The notes: generated from the letters alone by a model not told the origin. A stretch of DNA of 64,000 nt from Microvelia longipes (GCA_018340805.1 JACMZG010001913.1:32434458-32498457); one strand, 5' to 3'; positions 1-12,394 are shown, counted from the stretch's first letter. Program-made: numbers and translations.

Positions 1-261
1 ATGAGGCATTGTTTTACTTTGATTTTATTACATTTAATAGTAATGTCATTGATTTCTGTTTAATAGCAAGGACAATTATTTCAGGTCATGGTTATAAAGC
101 AAACTCGTAAATAAAAAGATGGGCTGAAAAAGTAGGATAATTCATAAAAAAATATCAATATATAAAAATTGATAAAACTTTAAAAATTTAAATCAATACT
201 TTTTATATATACTTAGGGTAGGTACGCAAAAGTGATAAAAAATTAAATACGGCGTACCTCG

Positions 262-510
262 GCATTTTTTCTGTTGGGTTCAGTAGTGTTTGAGGGTGGG
301 GATATAGTATAAATGAGGGGCCTCTACCTCTTGCTCCATCCTGGTAAGCCTGCTGTCCCAGAGAGACAGGACAAAAATGGCGTCTACTAAACCACGCCGA
401 GCAAAGCAGGCCCGTAAAGCGGAAGAACCTCGAAGTAGTCTTTATATGGTCGAAGTCATTCTAAAACCATTGCGACCTGTTTCAGCTCAATCAGACAATC
501 TTAAGTGACG
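262..510 (+). repeat. RepD, 3' part
   Basis: Begins CTGTTGGGTTCAGTAGTGTT, with a TATA-like GTATAAAT (308-315), then CTCTTGCTCCATCCTGGTAA and a short ORF. Same order as the two minus-strand copies at 48.5-50.2 kb. Confidence 0.8.
377..508 (+). CDS. Short ORF of RepD (43 codons), function unknown
   Basis: Begins MASTKPRRAKQARKAEEP, very basic, and ends TGA at 508. Two other RepD copies keep the same frame for at least 33 codons (48665 and 49610, minus strand). About half of the differences between this copy and the 49610 copy are silent. It lies about 60 bases after a TATA-like box. It could be a short element-encoded peptide, a first exon picked up by the repeat, or chance. Confidence 0.3.
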   Translation: MASTKPRRAKQARKAEEPRSSLYMVEVILKPLRPVSAQSDNLK

Positions 511-639
511 GAAAAGGTATTTTTTATTTAAAACAAAAATCATGAATATATTTTTGTTTATAATGCTTCTTAATTTTAATATTATAGCATACTATTAATA
601 AAATCAGAGTATACTATTAATAAAATTTGAGTATTAATA

Positions 640-990
640 AAATCTCAATGAGTAAAATCAAATATATGAGAAAGCCTCTCAGGCCCGCGAAGCGAGCCTG
701 TGTGTAGAGGCTGTGAAAATTCGCTAGATACATGGCAAAATGCCATGTAGCAAGAACAATAATGAAACAACACATAATACAAAACAACAACAATGTGGCC
801 GCAAAGCGGTCACAGGGAGGCCCTGTGGGCCGACGCCCTGGAGAAGACGAGGCGCGAAGCGCCGAGGCCGCGTAGCGGCTACGGGCCGAAGGCCCGTATT
901 TATGTCTATACGTGTTTATAAATATGAACACGTATTTATGTCCCGGCCCGTATTTATGTCTATACGTGTTCATTTTGTATTTGTTTTGTT
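640..990 (+). repeat. GC-rich polyhairpin module 1
   Basis: A GC island holding a row of tiny perfect hairpins with three-base loops: CCGC-AAA-GCGG, GGCCC-TGT-GGGCC, GGCGC-GAA-GCGCC, CCGC-GTA-GCGG and GGGCC-GAA-GGCCC. It is preceded by GCTAGATACATGGCAAAATG and followed by repeats of ATTTATGTCTATACGTGTT. It follows a RepD copy, as does module 2. Confidence 0.8.
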
Positions 991-999
991 TTAATATGT

Positions 1000-2369
1000 A
1001 AGTATTGAGCTAATCTAAATTAAATTTTATTTTTATTAGTTTGGTTATCATCTCAATTTTAAACTTAATTTTAAACGTTTCTTGAAGCCAAACTCTCTAT
1101 AAAAAGTAAAAGTCATACTTTTCGAGATATTTATATATTTTAGATCATCCAGGAATGCGCGTTAGTGAAGGGGATCAAACGTGATGGAATTACGTTTTCT
1201 TCTTAAACTTTATAAATTAATATTTTGGACAGACATATCTTACAATATCTTTAACCACAACGTATGTCTCACTAAATATGTTTTACAATACGTTTACGAC
1301 TGCATATAATAATCTTACAAAAACATTACGATTAAAGAAAAAAAGTCATAATTGTTTTTGAAAATATGAAAAAACTGAGACAAAGTGAGAATGCAAAAAG
1401 AAAAAACAAAGATAAAATCATATTATGCGAAATAAAGAGCCATAGCAGCGCTACTGTTATGGTAAAAAAGTGTTTACCAAAAATTTTGACTTACTACATA
1501 TTTCTTACAAGACATCGCAACAACCTGTTGCTCTTATGAGTTAATATTAATAATACTTGTGTTAAATTGAATACAAATCATTATAAATATTAGGCTTTGA
1601 AAATATATTTTAATGTATCTTTTTTAATTGCTATTTATTCTTATTTAATTATGATAACGTACAAAACAATGATTAAGTTTAAATATAATTTCATGTCTAT
1701 AAAAATCGTCATAAATAATGTTAGATTCTTTATTATTACTTCAATTAATTTTATTATTCGATATAATCTTTTATATTTCATATTAACCGACAAAACTTTA
1801 ATGTTAAATGCGTCTCATTATCTATTCCATACTTTATTAATCAATTAAAGAAAAAAAAATAAACACTTAAACTTTTAGTTTAAGTAGGAAATTTTAGTTT
1901 CCTAGGAAGTTTAGTAATTTTTATTTATTTTATTTAAAAGGAAGTTTTAGTAATTTAGCCAATAAACTTGGTTATTCGACCTGATTCCCTCATGAATATA
2001 GTAACAAAAAATTAAAATTCATTATTTATATTATTCGTCTCCATAATTAAATATTCTACTAGAAATTGGGCATAAACGAGACACCAGGTAATATTAATTA
2101 TTTATTGCGGTATTTCGCTCTAAACACAGAGCATTATCAAGCAAACATTAGTTACATATCTGTTAACAAGTAAACATAGTCAATACTTTCAAAATCAGGT
2201 CCGAAATCATGCTTTAAAGTAAAAATCATAATGCATCAGTGAAAAAATAAATGAACAAAGCTCACAATTTAGAAATATAGATATAGTGTAACTAAAGGAA
2301 AACAGTCATCAATCAGTTAATGATCTCAATTGTGCCCAATATCTGGTGGAAAATTTAAAATGTAAAAAA
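1000..2369. other. AT-rich stretch without recognised features
   Basis: No convincing frame, repeat or RNA. A short duplicated string TTTTAGTTT..AGGAA / AAGGAAGTTTTAGTAATTT occurs near 1875-1960. Confidence 0.6.
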
Positions 2370-2900
2370 ATCAGGGATAGAGCAACTCGGAACATTTTCT
2401 TACAACTGAAGCAATAAATCTCTACACCTAAACGCATGTTTCTAGCCTCTAAAGGATGTATAATGCCTTTAGACACATTGAGATTAGGTATGACCCCTCT
2501 AGTAATAAATCTCTATGCTCTAACAGACGTAACAAGCCTCTAAACGTGTCGAGATATGGCATGCCACTCTAGTAATAAATCTCTATGCCCAAACGCATGT
2601 TTCTAGCCTCTAAATATATTTAGATAAAGCATGCCACTCTAGTAATAAATCTCTATGCCCAAACGCATGTTTCTAGCCTCTAAATATATTTAGATAAAGC
2701 ATGCCACTCTAGTTTATAAATCTCTATGCCCAAACGCATGTTTCTAGCCTCTAAATATATTTAGATAAAGCATGCCACTCTAGTAATAAATTCTATGCCA
2801 ACGCATGTTTCTAGCCTCTAAATGTATTTAGATAAGGCATACCACTCAAGTAATAAATCTCTAAGCCCAAACGGATGTATTAAGCCTCTAAATACATACA
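2370..2900 (+). repeat. RepA head and 70-bp tandem array
   Basis: CTCGGAACATTTTCTTACA head, then about six units of a 70-bp repeat (AATAAATCTCTATGCC, GTTTCTAGCCTCTAAA, ATTTAGATAAAGCATGCCA). The outer units are more diverged. The same unit exists singly in dispersed RepA copies. Confidence 0.85.
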
Positions 2901-4545
2901 TGTATTATTACATCAAGAAAGTTACCTAAATACCTTCGACAAGAAGGTATTCATAGATAGAATATGCCTCCCTGTATAGTAATTAATCTATATCCTAAAA
3001 ACGATTTGTGGCGGAAAATTCAATGTTCATTTTTATTTCCGTATACTCAGAAAGACTCTTTACCACGCCGGTCATTCTCGTTCAGCTGTCTATTATAGAT
3101 TTTCTGGATGTCAATACACTGCCTTCTGAGAGATGGGAAAAGAAAAACTAGCTCAACTATTGAAAGATTTATAGAATGTGGCGCCTAGAGTATTTAGCGG
3201 ACACAAAGACAAGTGTTGGACACGGGATGTAGGCCAACAACTTTTCGGACCAATAACCCAACTCATCTCACCAATACAACGGGACTTTCAAGTCTTTATA
3301 TTAAGTTCTTTATAAACATAAGTGCCAATATCTACAATATCAAAACAAAAGGGGCTGCAAAGGAATCAAAAACTTTTGATCCATATTTGAAATTAAATCT
3401 TAAAGCTTTTTTATATTTATGGGCTAAATTTATAATGTGTGATGTTATAATATTATTTTACTAAATAATTATAATATTTTATGATATATCTTAACTATCT
3501 AGTTAGCACTGGATCAAAAGTCTAATTGTAGACATAATCTTGACGCGAAAATATGTTATTTGGACCTTCTTTTATTTCTAATTTTGTTTCTAGATGACAG
3601 AGATCATGCTGATAAATAATCAAAATGTGATGTTTTTACTTATTTATCAGTTTTATTCATAATAAACATATATAATTATTTATTCTGTATTCATTAATTT
3701 TATAATTAATAGATTTATTTCTTATTAATTTCTTAGTTTTACAATAAACACTTTTATTTACTTATTATTTATTTATCAGTTTTATATAGTAACACATTTA
3801 TTAACCTAATATTTATTTACATAATAAGCAATATATAATTTTTATACATAATGAAGTAGAAAAAGGAACATATATACTCTTAATGTTTGGCAATATACAA
3901 ATAAACAGATAAAAGTACATAAAAGAAATAAATTATTTGTTGAAACTAGTGTTTGATTTATCATTGATTTGAATGTAAAAACATTGTAATGTAATTGCAT
4001 TATAGTAGAATGTAAATATTACGGTTTGAATATATTATTTACTGTTTCCATTACGCATTCTAAGAAATATGTTAGTAGGTGTTCGGTGCAAATGAAGTAA
4101 AAGTTAAAAATTGCATATTTTTATGACTTCACATTTACTAGTAAAACCAATTACAATTAATCATAAATATGTATTCAAATTTTTACATAAGATATCATAT
4201 TAAAGGGTATAATAAAGGATATTACTTTTTTTTACTTTTAGTAAAAGGAATTATATAACTCAATGAATAAGTATATACATATAGCAATACTTTGAGTCTG
4301 CCAAAACTTATGAATGCCAAAATAATTTGGCAAGAGACACTTAAAGTGTAACATTCAAGATATTAAATGTAAAATAAACATATAACATACAAAATTTGTA
4401 GGGTTGTCTCGCTCAAAAATATAACATTGTTCAAATTTGTATATTTTACAATGCTCATAATAGCCAATCTAAAGTTTGAGTTTAATTGGAGTAAATTCAA
4501 CCAAACTCTGGATTTTTTTGATTTTATTGCTCAACTTTGTTAATG
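2901..4545. other. AT-rich stretch without recognised features
   Basis: Frames are short and repeat-free; none has a family resemblance or splice context I can support. The last 70 bases drift into the 47-bp satellite. Confidence 0.6.
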
Positions 4546-6432
4546 TCAATTTATTTGGTTTAACTTCATTTCTTTTGATTTCTTTGCTTAACCTCATTTC
4601 ATTGGATTCACTATGTTAACTTTATTCTTTGCTTAACCTCACTTCATTGGATTCACTATGTTTAACTTAATTCCTTTGCTTAAACTCATTTCATTGGATT
4701 CACTATGTTTAACTTTATTCCTTTGCTTAACCTCACTTCATTGGATTCACTATGTTTAACTTAATTCCTTTGCTTAACCTTACTTCATTGGATTCACTAT
4801 GTTTAACTTTAACCTCACTTCATTGATTCACTATGTTTAACTTTATTCCTTTGCTTAACCTCACTTCATTGGATTCACTATGTTTATCTTTATTCCATTG
4901 CTTAACCTCACTTCATTGGATTCACTATGTTTAACTTTATTCCTTTGCTTAAACTCATTTCATTGGATTCACTATGTTTAACTTTATTCCTTTGCTTAAC
5001 CTCACTTCATTGGATTCACTATTTTAACTTTATTCCTTTGCTTAACCCTTTCATTGGATTCACTATGTTTAACCTTAATTCCTTTGCTTAACCTCACTTC
5101 ATTGGATTCACTATGTTTAACTTTATTCCATTGCTTAACCTCACTTCATTGGATTCACTATGTTTAACTTTATTCCTTTGCTTAACCTCACTTCATTGGA
5201 TTCACTATGTTTAACTTAATTCCTTTCCTTAACCTCATTTCATTGGATTCACTATGTTTAACTTAATTCCTTTGCTTAACCTCACTTCATTGGATTCACT
5301 ATGTTTAACTTAATTCCTTTGCTTAACCTGACTTCATTGGATTCACTATGTTTAACTTAATTCCTTTGCTTAACCTGACTTCATTGGATTCACTATGTTT
5401 AACTTAATTCCTTTGCTTAACCTCACTTCATTGGATTCACTATGTTTAACTGCTTAACTCATTTCATTGGATTCACTATGTTTAACTTAATTCCTTTGCT
5501 TAACCTCACTTCATTGGATTCACTATGTTTAACTTTATTCCTTTGCTTAACCTCATTCATTGGATTCACTATGTTTAACATTCCTTTGCTTAACCTCACT
5601 TCATTGGATTCACTATGTTTAACTTAATTCCTTTGCTTAACCTCACTTCATTGGATTCACTATGTTTAACTTATTCCTTTGCTTAACCTTATTCATTTGA
5701 TTCACTAGTTTAACTTCATTCCTTTGCTTAACCTCACTTTCATTGGATTCACTATGTTTAACTTCATTCCTTTGCTTAACCTCACTTCATTGGATTCACT
5801 ATGTTTAACTTAATTCCTTTGCTTAACCTCATTCATTGGATTCACTATGTTTAACTTCATTCCTTTGCTTAACTCATTTCATTGGATTCACTATGTTTAA
5901 CTTCATTCCTTTGCTTAACCTCACTTCATTGGATTCACTATGTTTAACTTAATTCCTTTGCTTAACCTCATTTCATTGGATTCACTATGTTTAACTTTCA
6001 TTCATTGGATTCTTATGTTTAACTTATTCCTTTGCTTAACCTCACTTCATTGGATTCACTATGTTAACTTAATTCCTTTGCTTAACTCATCACTATGTTT
6101 AACTTATTCCTTTGTTAACCTCATTTCATTGGATTCACTATGTTTAACTTCATTCCTTTGCTTAACCTCACTTCATTGGATTCACTATGTTTAACTTATT
6201 CTTTGCTTAACCTCATGGATTCACTATGTTTAACTTTATTCTTTGCTTAACCTCATTTCATTGGATTCACTATGTTTAACTTCATTCCTTTGCTTACCTC
6301 ACTTCATTGGATTCACTATGGCTTAACCTCATTTCATTGGATTCACTATGTTTAACTTTAATTCATCACTATGTGCTTAGATTCACTATGTTTAACTTAT
6401 TTTCCTTTGCTTAACCTCATTTCATTGGATTA
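4546..6432 (+). repeat. 47-bp satellite array
   Basis: About 40 copies of a 47-bp unit (CTTCATTGGATTCACTATG, TTTAACTTAATTCCTTTGCT, TAACCTCA). Units in the left two thirds are regular. From about 5.7 kb on, many have lost 1-15 bases. Frames reading MFNLIPLLNL are a by-product of the repeat, since 47 is not a multiple of 3. Confidence 0.95.
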
Positions 6433-7041
6433 ACGAAATAAAATAAATAAGAAATTAAGCAAATTACTAAAATAAAAATGAGCTTATGAAGTTAGCGTCA
6501 TAGAATTTTAAATAAAATATTTATTGATAATATTCAGTTACTCGAGCTTAGTTTTAAAGTTTTGCAAATCTCTAATGTCAAGGAACTTTTAACGACCTGT
6601 CATTATTTGTCAATACATTTACGTGAAATAATGTCATAAAAAACAATACTATCTGATACATAATATCTAATTTAAGACTTGGGAATCTAGTTTCTAAATA
6701 AAGCGTTTCTTAATCAGTCGGATAGGTACTTAGTGACAAGGCGTAGCCGGGCGGGCACATGCATCCAGGGTGCAGTTGTTGAATTAACCCAGTTTTTATG
6801 TCATTTAGAGTTTCATTGTTACATTATACTGTTCGTTACTTGATTTACAAACTTATCAAGAATGCTGTAATCGACATTATTTTTTTAATTTGATTTAATT
6901 AATCAAAAAATGGTCTTAAACATGCACTGCTTTGCGTGGTATCGGCTCAACAAAAATAAATCCGTGTATTGTTTTTATGATTTGTTGTTCTATTATCACA
7001 TACCTTTTCGCCATGTAATTTAGAAACCTCAAAAGTAGTTC

Positions 7042-7045
7042 ATAT

Positions 7046-7117
<72 letters not shown>
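7042..7117. repeat. (AT)n microsatellite
   Basis: About 76 bp of AT with two one-base slips. Confidence 0.95.
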
Positions 7118-7119
<2 letters not shown>

Positions 7120-7129
7120 CTGTGTGCGT

Positions 7130-7440
7130 ATTTCTGCCTTATGGTTTCGAGAGCAGGAAAGTTTAACAGAGGGGCACGCGTTGTTAACAGTTAAAGCTGT
7201 AGAAAAGCAGCTGCAGAAGAGCTGTGGAACAGCTCTTCTGTGGTTTAGGCGCTAAATGCCTGCACTTGGATCTATAATGTAGAACACTATCTTTTATCTA
7301 AGGGAGTTAGCAAAAAAGGCCTAACAATGTAGTCTACTTGCTAGATGATCAATTGTCCACTTGCTCACCTCTCCCTAATTAAAATCGGTATCACTATCGC
7401 CGTGTTGATGGCGATAATGATAGTTGGTCCACTTCGCGGG
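7130..7440 (+). repeat. RepC copy with strong hairpins
   Basis: GTTTAACAGAGGGGCACGCG, GTAGAACACTATCTT, AGGGAGTTAGCAAAAAAGGC and GTAGTCTACTTGCTAG match 47390-47690. Inside are a perfect 12-bp hairpin (7214-7240) and the pair TATCACTATCGCC / GGCGATAATGATAG. Confidence 0.7.
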
Positions 7441-7599
7441 CCAACTTGGGCTAGTTATTATACTGAATGATTATTATTGTAGGCTAACCAGAGTGGAGTT
7501 GATTGCCTTTTCCCTTATCGCCCTATAGCATCATTAAACCCTATAACTTGATTTTAAAAATTGTGTAAATTCAACTTCATTTGACATGTAAGCATACTA

Positions 7600-7795
7600 A
7601 GATTTATTCCGATAAGCTGCATCGAGCGAGGTTAGTGCCTGGATGGATGAACGTTTGGAATAAAACAGACGTTCTTTATCTGAGGTCGAGTGAATTTTAT
7701 TAGTTTTACGAGTCCAAATTATTAAAGATGAGCGTAGCAAAAACGATGTTGCGAGGAAAAGCTCCGAGGTACCCCGTACCCGATTTTTTCGAAGA
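7600..7795 (-). repeat. RepB head
   Basis: Minus strand: ATCGGGTACGGGGTACCTCG, GAGCTTTTCCTCGCAACATC, TTTTGCTACGCTCATC, ACTCGACCTCAGATAAAG. Confidence 0.6.
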
Positions 7796-8985
7796 TAAAT
7801 TTTATTTTATAGCCTAAAGAAAATGTTATACTGGATAAATAGCTCCTAAATAACGGGGTATAACTAAAACTTAAGTACGTAATAAGATAACTCCGCCTAT
7901 ACATGATCACAATATTTAAAGGACCTGAACACTGAACACATCTCTACCCTTCTTCAGATTACAGTTTAGATGAACTGTTAATTGTTATTTTGAACCTTGT
8001 GTTATTAATTAGTATAAGCCACTTCGCAGAAATTCGATTACATAAAATTCCAGATTAATAAATGAAATAAATCCTTTAAACTTTTTAATAATCCTTCAGG
8101 AAATCCGTTTTAAGAAGATTATACACATAATAATTTTAAATTTTAAATTAAAAGAAAATCTCTACAGTATTGCATAATAAAATTCCGACGGTTAATGTTT
8201 AAAAATATATTTTTAAGGTTATAAAATATAGATTCTCTTATACTATTTAAAAAGATCATACATTGATCTATCATTAATTTACATATTAATTATTTATTAT
8301 CACACCCTAGAAAACACAATTATGGTCATATTTAAAAAAATATAAGATAAATTAATGTTTAGTAATATTTATAGAGTAACTTCAATAATTAAGTTTTATT
8401 AGATGGTTTTTTTTATGATGATGTCTAAAATATTTTCATAATTTTATAGACTGGTTTTTATGAAATTTTGTTGACAGTTTTTAGAAAATAAAAATTTCAA
8501 AGCCGCAGTCAAAAGATTTAGAAAGTATTGATAACGACGCATTTCAAGTTGTCCGAGCATTAACTTAGTCTAATAATAAATCTCATTTTAGTTGATAACT
8601 AGATTGTCCTTGGTTAGGTCTTTGGGGGTTTTAAGTAATTTCTTACTTTTTGAAGGCATATTGTTTTTACGGCATGGCATAATATACATATTACTTTTTT
8701 GCACTTGGTTTTCTATGTACTGTACCGAATAGCTTCACTCGTCATATAGCTTCGTTATTCGTACCTTCTCTTATTCTCTATCCTGTTAAGTCGTGGAGAC
8801 TTAACATTTTGTGAAGAAGTTAAACGTATAAAAATGTTAAAGAGTCTGGTTGAGACATCATGCCAACGATACTTGACGAATTCTGCCGAACTTAATAATG
8901 CATACACCATATTCGATAATAGTTACGTTTCAAGCTGTGTATACACAACCAAGAATAAACAAAAGAAGATCACGAGCTCGTTGAT
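7796..8985. other. AT-rich stretch without recognised features
   Basis: Very AT-rich; contains the non-repeat first half of the ORF at 8834-9133, which resembles no known family. Confidence 0.55.
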
Positions 8986-8989
8986 CCTA

Positions 8990-9220
8990 GATAACGAGCT
9001 ATTTGATCCAAGATACGAGCTCGTTGATCCAAGATACGAGCTCGTTGATCCAAGATACGAGCTCGTTGGTCCAAGATACGAGCTATTTGATCCAAGATAC
9101 CAGCTCGTTTATTCAAGATCACTAGCTCGTTGATGCAAGATAACGAGCTATTTGATCCAAGATACCGAGTTCGTTATTTCGAGATCACTAGCTAGTTGAT
9201 CCAAGATAACGAACTCGTTA
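8990..9220 (+). repeat. 21-bp tandem array
   Basis: About ten units of ACGAGCTCGTTGATCCAAGAT. The first five are regular and read in frame as a seven-residue repeat (DPRYELV) within an ORF at 8834-9133; later units have indels. GAGCTC is a palindrome at the core of each unit. Confidence 0.9.
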
Positions 9221-10089
9221 TCTTCTATGACCAAATCTCGTTATGATCAAAAAATCAATTTGGAAAGAAATAAGAAGTATATAGGAAAATAATCATTTGA
9301 TTAAAAATGTTTTTTCTAAGTGCCAGTAGAAAAAACATAGTAGCTGCTAATAGTGCTCCTCCACTATTAGAATAAATCCCTTTAAAGATGGTTGCAACGT
9401 TATTCTGAGAAGAACAGATTATAAAACTGACAAATTATCTTTTTTTTATAAAATAATTAAGGGGACAGTAGTTTTAGAAATCAGACGGAACCGGACCTCC
9501 GCATAGCGAATCTTAAGTAATTTAACTCAATAAAGAAGACAATTATTTTGTAACCTTGTGCGAAAGGTTCAATGCCAGGTTAAAAGTCATTAACATTACA
9601 ATTTACAACCTAGTCTACCATTATAAACTTTCTATAATTTTATAAAATTCTCCACACTTCTGTATTATATTATCGTACAAAAATAAATAATTTTTTAAAA
9701 GGAAACCTTGAGAAAATGCGGAGTGATTCATTGCTAATAAATATGGTTTGCTAATTTAGTTTAGTTTTCTAGAGCGTTCACAAATAGACAATTCGCCAAA
9801 GATATCCAACATATTGGCTTCCTTAAAGGGAGGGTTTCGAGTTCCCACTATAAATTAATTCCTTAACATTCTATCTATATTTATGAGATTTTTCGTATGT
9901 ACTTACTTTTATCATTGGAATGTAATATTTGAGAGTTAATTTGTCTTAAAAATTAATATAAGAACATTTAATTAAAACGCATAAAATTTTGCCTTGAATA
10001 TTAAAACAAATTAAAATCTACTTTTTGAAACCGTTATCATCGCCCATATCAACAGTCAGTGCTACCAACTTCAAATATTTTGTCCAGCT

Positions 10090-10285
10090 GCCTGTTAAAT
10101 GGATCGAAACATCGAAAAAGTAACTTAAATTAACCTTATTTAACACATGTACAGTAACCTAAACATTATAACGTTTAAAATACAAAAAAAACAATGTGCT
10201 AAAAACCGGCAATAATTGATATATTATAACCTTCATTGACTCTTAGAGGAGGTTTCAATGAGGTTACACACTGCCCGTATAGTTC
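10090..10285 (+). repeat. RepA copy
   Basis: CGAAAAAGTAACTTAAATTA, AACAATGTGCTAAAAACCGG, then AGAGGAGGTTTCAATGAGGT. The tandem-type unit is lost. Confidence 0.7.
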
Positions 10286-10819
10286 CAAAATAGATATTTC
10301 AAGTCTATTTTTAAAATTTTCGCGTGAGACATCATCGTGAGTTAATGACGTCATAATTATTTCATAACGATAGTTCTTCTGAAAATTTGAATAGTTTCTG
10401 AAATCGAAATTACCATCGGTGATTTCGATTGATGAAAACAATTGTTATGACAAAAACATTAAAGGCACAATAAAGTCATATAGATTAAGTGTGATTATTT
10501 CACACTTTTACAATGGAATGGCACATCATTGATAGAGTATTTTATTAAATAAATAAGTGATTGGTCTATTTTGATCAAATTTTTTAAGAAGAAGCAAGTA
10601 GATCTTATCATTCGATCTTAGATTACTTGATAAACAAGATTTATTTTGATAACCAGGTTTTAAACTTTCTTCTTTGTATATTTCATGCCTAATTGTTTTT
10701 TTTTTTAAATATTTCCTAATGAAAATTAACTGATAACAAATAATAATTAAGAGAAGTACTACAAAGAACAAATACTATAAGGAACATAATGAAAATGTTT
10801 TAAAAAATCACGAACTCAG

Positions 10820-11234
10820 TCGACAAAGAGGACTCGCTTCTCTCGTCCTCAGATGGTAAATACATTCGGTTCATTCCCAGTGGTCATTTATCCAGGTACT
10901 GAGCATGCTCGATGCTGCTTAACTTTTATGATCCATATAGACTTGTTGTATTATAACACTTATTTATTACGTCAAGGGGTACACTTGTACTAAATTTCAA
11001 CTAATGCTGATAATAAAATTAAATTTAGCACATATATTAGTCATTTACATGGCTAAATGCGTGGTAAATTTCAAGCGAATCGCATCATTTTTTCGTGTTT
11101 TATGTTTTTACGAAATTTTTGCTGAGTCATTATAGCGGGTTAATGATGTCATAAAAATAGCATAACTACAGCGGTAGACTGATTTTGGTACAAAATTTCA
11201 ACTCTCTAGCATAAATTTACTGTGCGCTTTGATG

Positions 11235-11284
<50 letters not shown>

Positions 11285-11712
11285 GACAGAAAAAATATAT
11301 TCTTCTGTCTTCAAATATATGAGAAATTGATTATAGACATTGCGGTGCTCTTCATAGCATTGGAGGTATATAGAGGTTCAGAACTCTTGATATGATATGT
11401 AATGATGTAGTTTGATGACCATGTCATCTCCTTGGGCTGGGGGTATTTAATTATTTTCACTTTATGTAAACTTTTGTTGTGATTATTGTAAAATTGTTAT
11501 TGTCTGTTTTGAAATAAGTATGTCCTAAAGGCCTGTAATCACCTATGGGAATAGGCCGACAAAAAAAACATATAGACAGACAACTTTGCAGAAACGACTC
11601 AAGAGGCCTTAGAAACGCCTAAAACGTATAGTTCCGGTTTCATCCCGATTTCGGTTTTTTCGCAAACACAATACTTTTCCTATATACCTCCGGTAAAATG
11701 AGGAAAAGTAAT
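10820..11712 (+). repeat. RepB copy
   Basis: GACTCGCTTCTCTCGTCCTC head, ATGCTGCTTAACTTTTATGA, CTAATGCTGATAATAAAATT, GGGTTAATGATGTCATAAAA, GTTTCAACTCT-like segment, a CA tract, then GGCCTTAGAAACGCCTAAAA and the tail AATGAGGAAAAGTAATAAAG. A spacer with AGGCCTGTAATCACC interrupts it after the CA tract. No ORF. Confidence 0.75.
11238..11281 (+). repeat. (AC)n microsatellite inside RepB
   Basis: About 22 CA units at the place where other RepB copies read GATAACACACACAYACTGAC. Confidence 0.95.
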
Positions 11713-12394
11713 AAAGATTTTGAATCATTTTCGGAGTCTCGCTCTATCTTCCATTCGTCGCGGATACAAAATAGTGGACAGTTTAAAAAATTGTTTTATT
11801 TAAATGTGATAGTTACTCTAGTTAATGATATTAGGTGTACACGTAACGTCACGAAATAAAACCACGCCTACTTTCTGATTCTGTCACCTTTATTATAACA
11901 ACGTTATTAAAAATGACTTAAACTGTTGTGAAAATGTCAACACTTGATAATGACAGACAATTTATAAAAAAAATAATAAATGCATTTACAGAGACCAATT
12001 ACGAAGAAAATAAATATAGTAACAACTTAGACACATTAGCGCTACTTTACACGCGCACACTTGCTTAGACGTAGACACATCGACTGTTACACGCTATGAC
12101 ACACCTCTCTCTTAATATATAAGTTTTCAGTAGATCTAATACACTGATATTTATATGGATGTTAAGGTAGACGGGTTTCTATTAAGTTTGTATGTATAAA
12201 ATCGCAAAAAATTATAAATAGAAATGTATTATTTTAAGCGACGTTTCAAAGAAAATTAGGAAAATTATGCTTGAAATACAGCATAAAAGAAACGGGATGG
12301 GAGCATTGAGATATAATTACTGGAAGGGCTCCATCGGTTGAATTCTGGCTCAACCAAAATTCAATGGTTAAACCATGTTCAACAACAAAATGAA

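Noticed and set aside
617..994. Overlapping ORFs of 118 and 84 codons on both strands in the GC island
   Set aside because: They run through hairpin arrays and simple repeats; open frames are expected in GC-rich DNA lacking A/T-rich stops.
4546..6432. Open frames reading MFNLIPLLNLTSLDSLCLT in the satellite
   Set aside because: They arise from a 47-bp unit that changes frame every copy; no coding constraint is visible.
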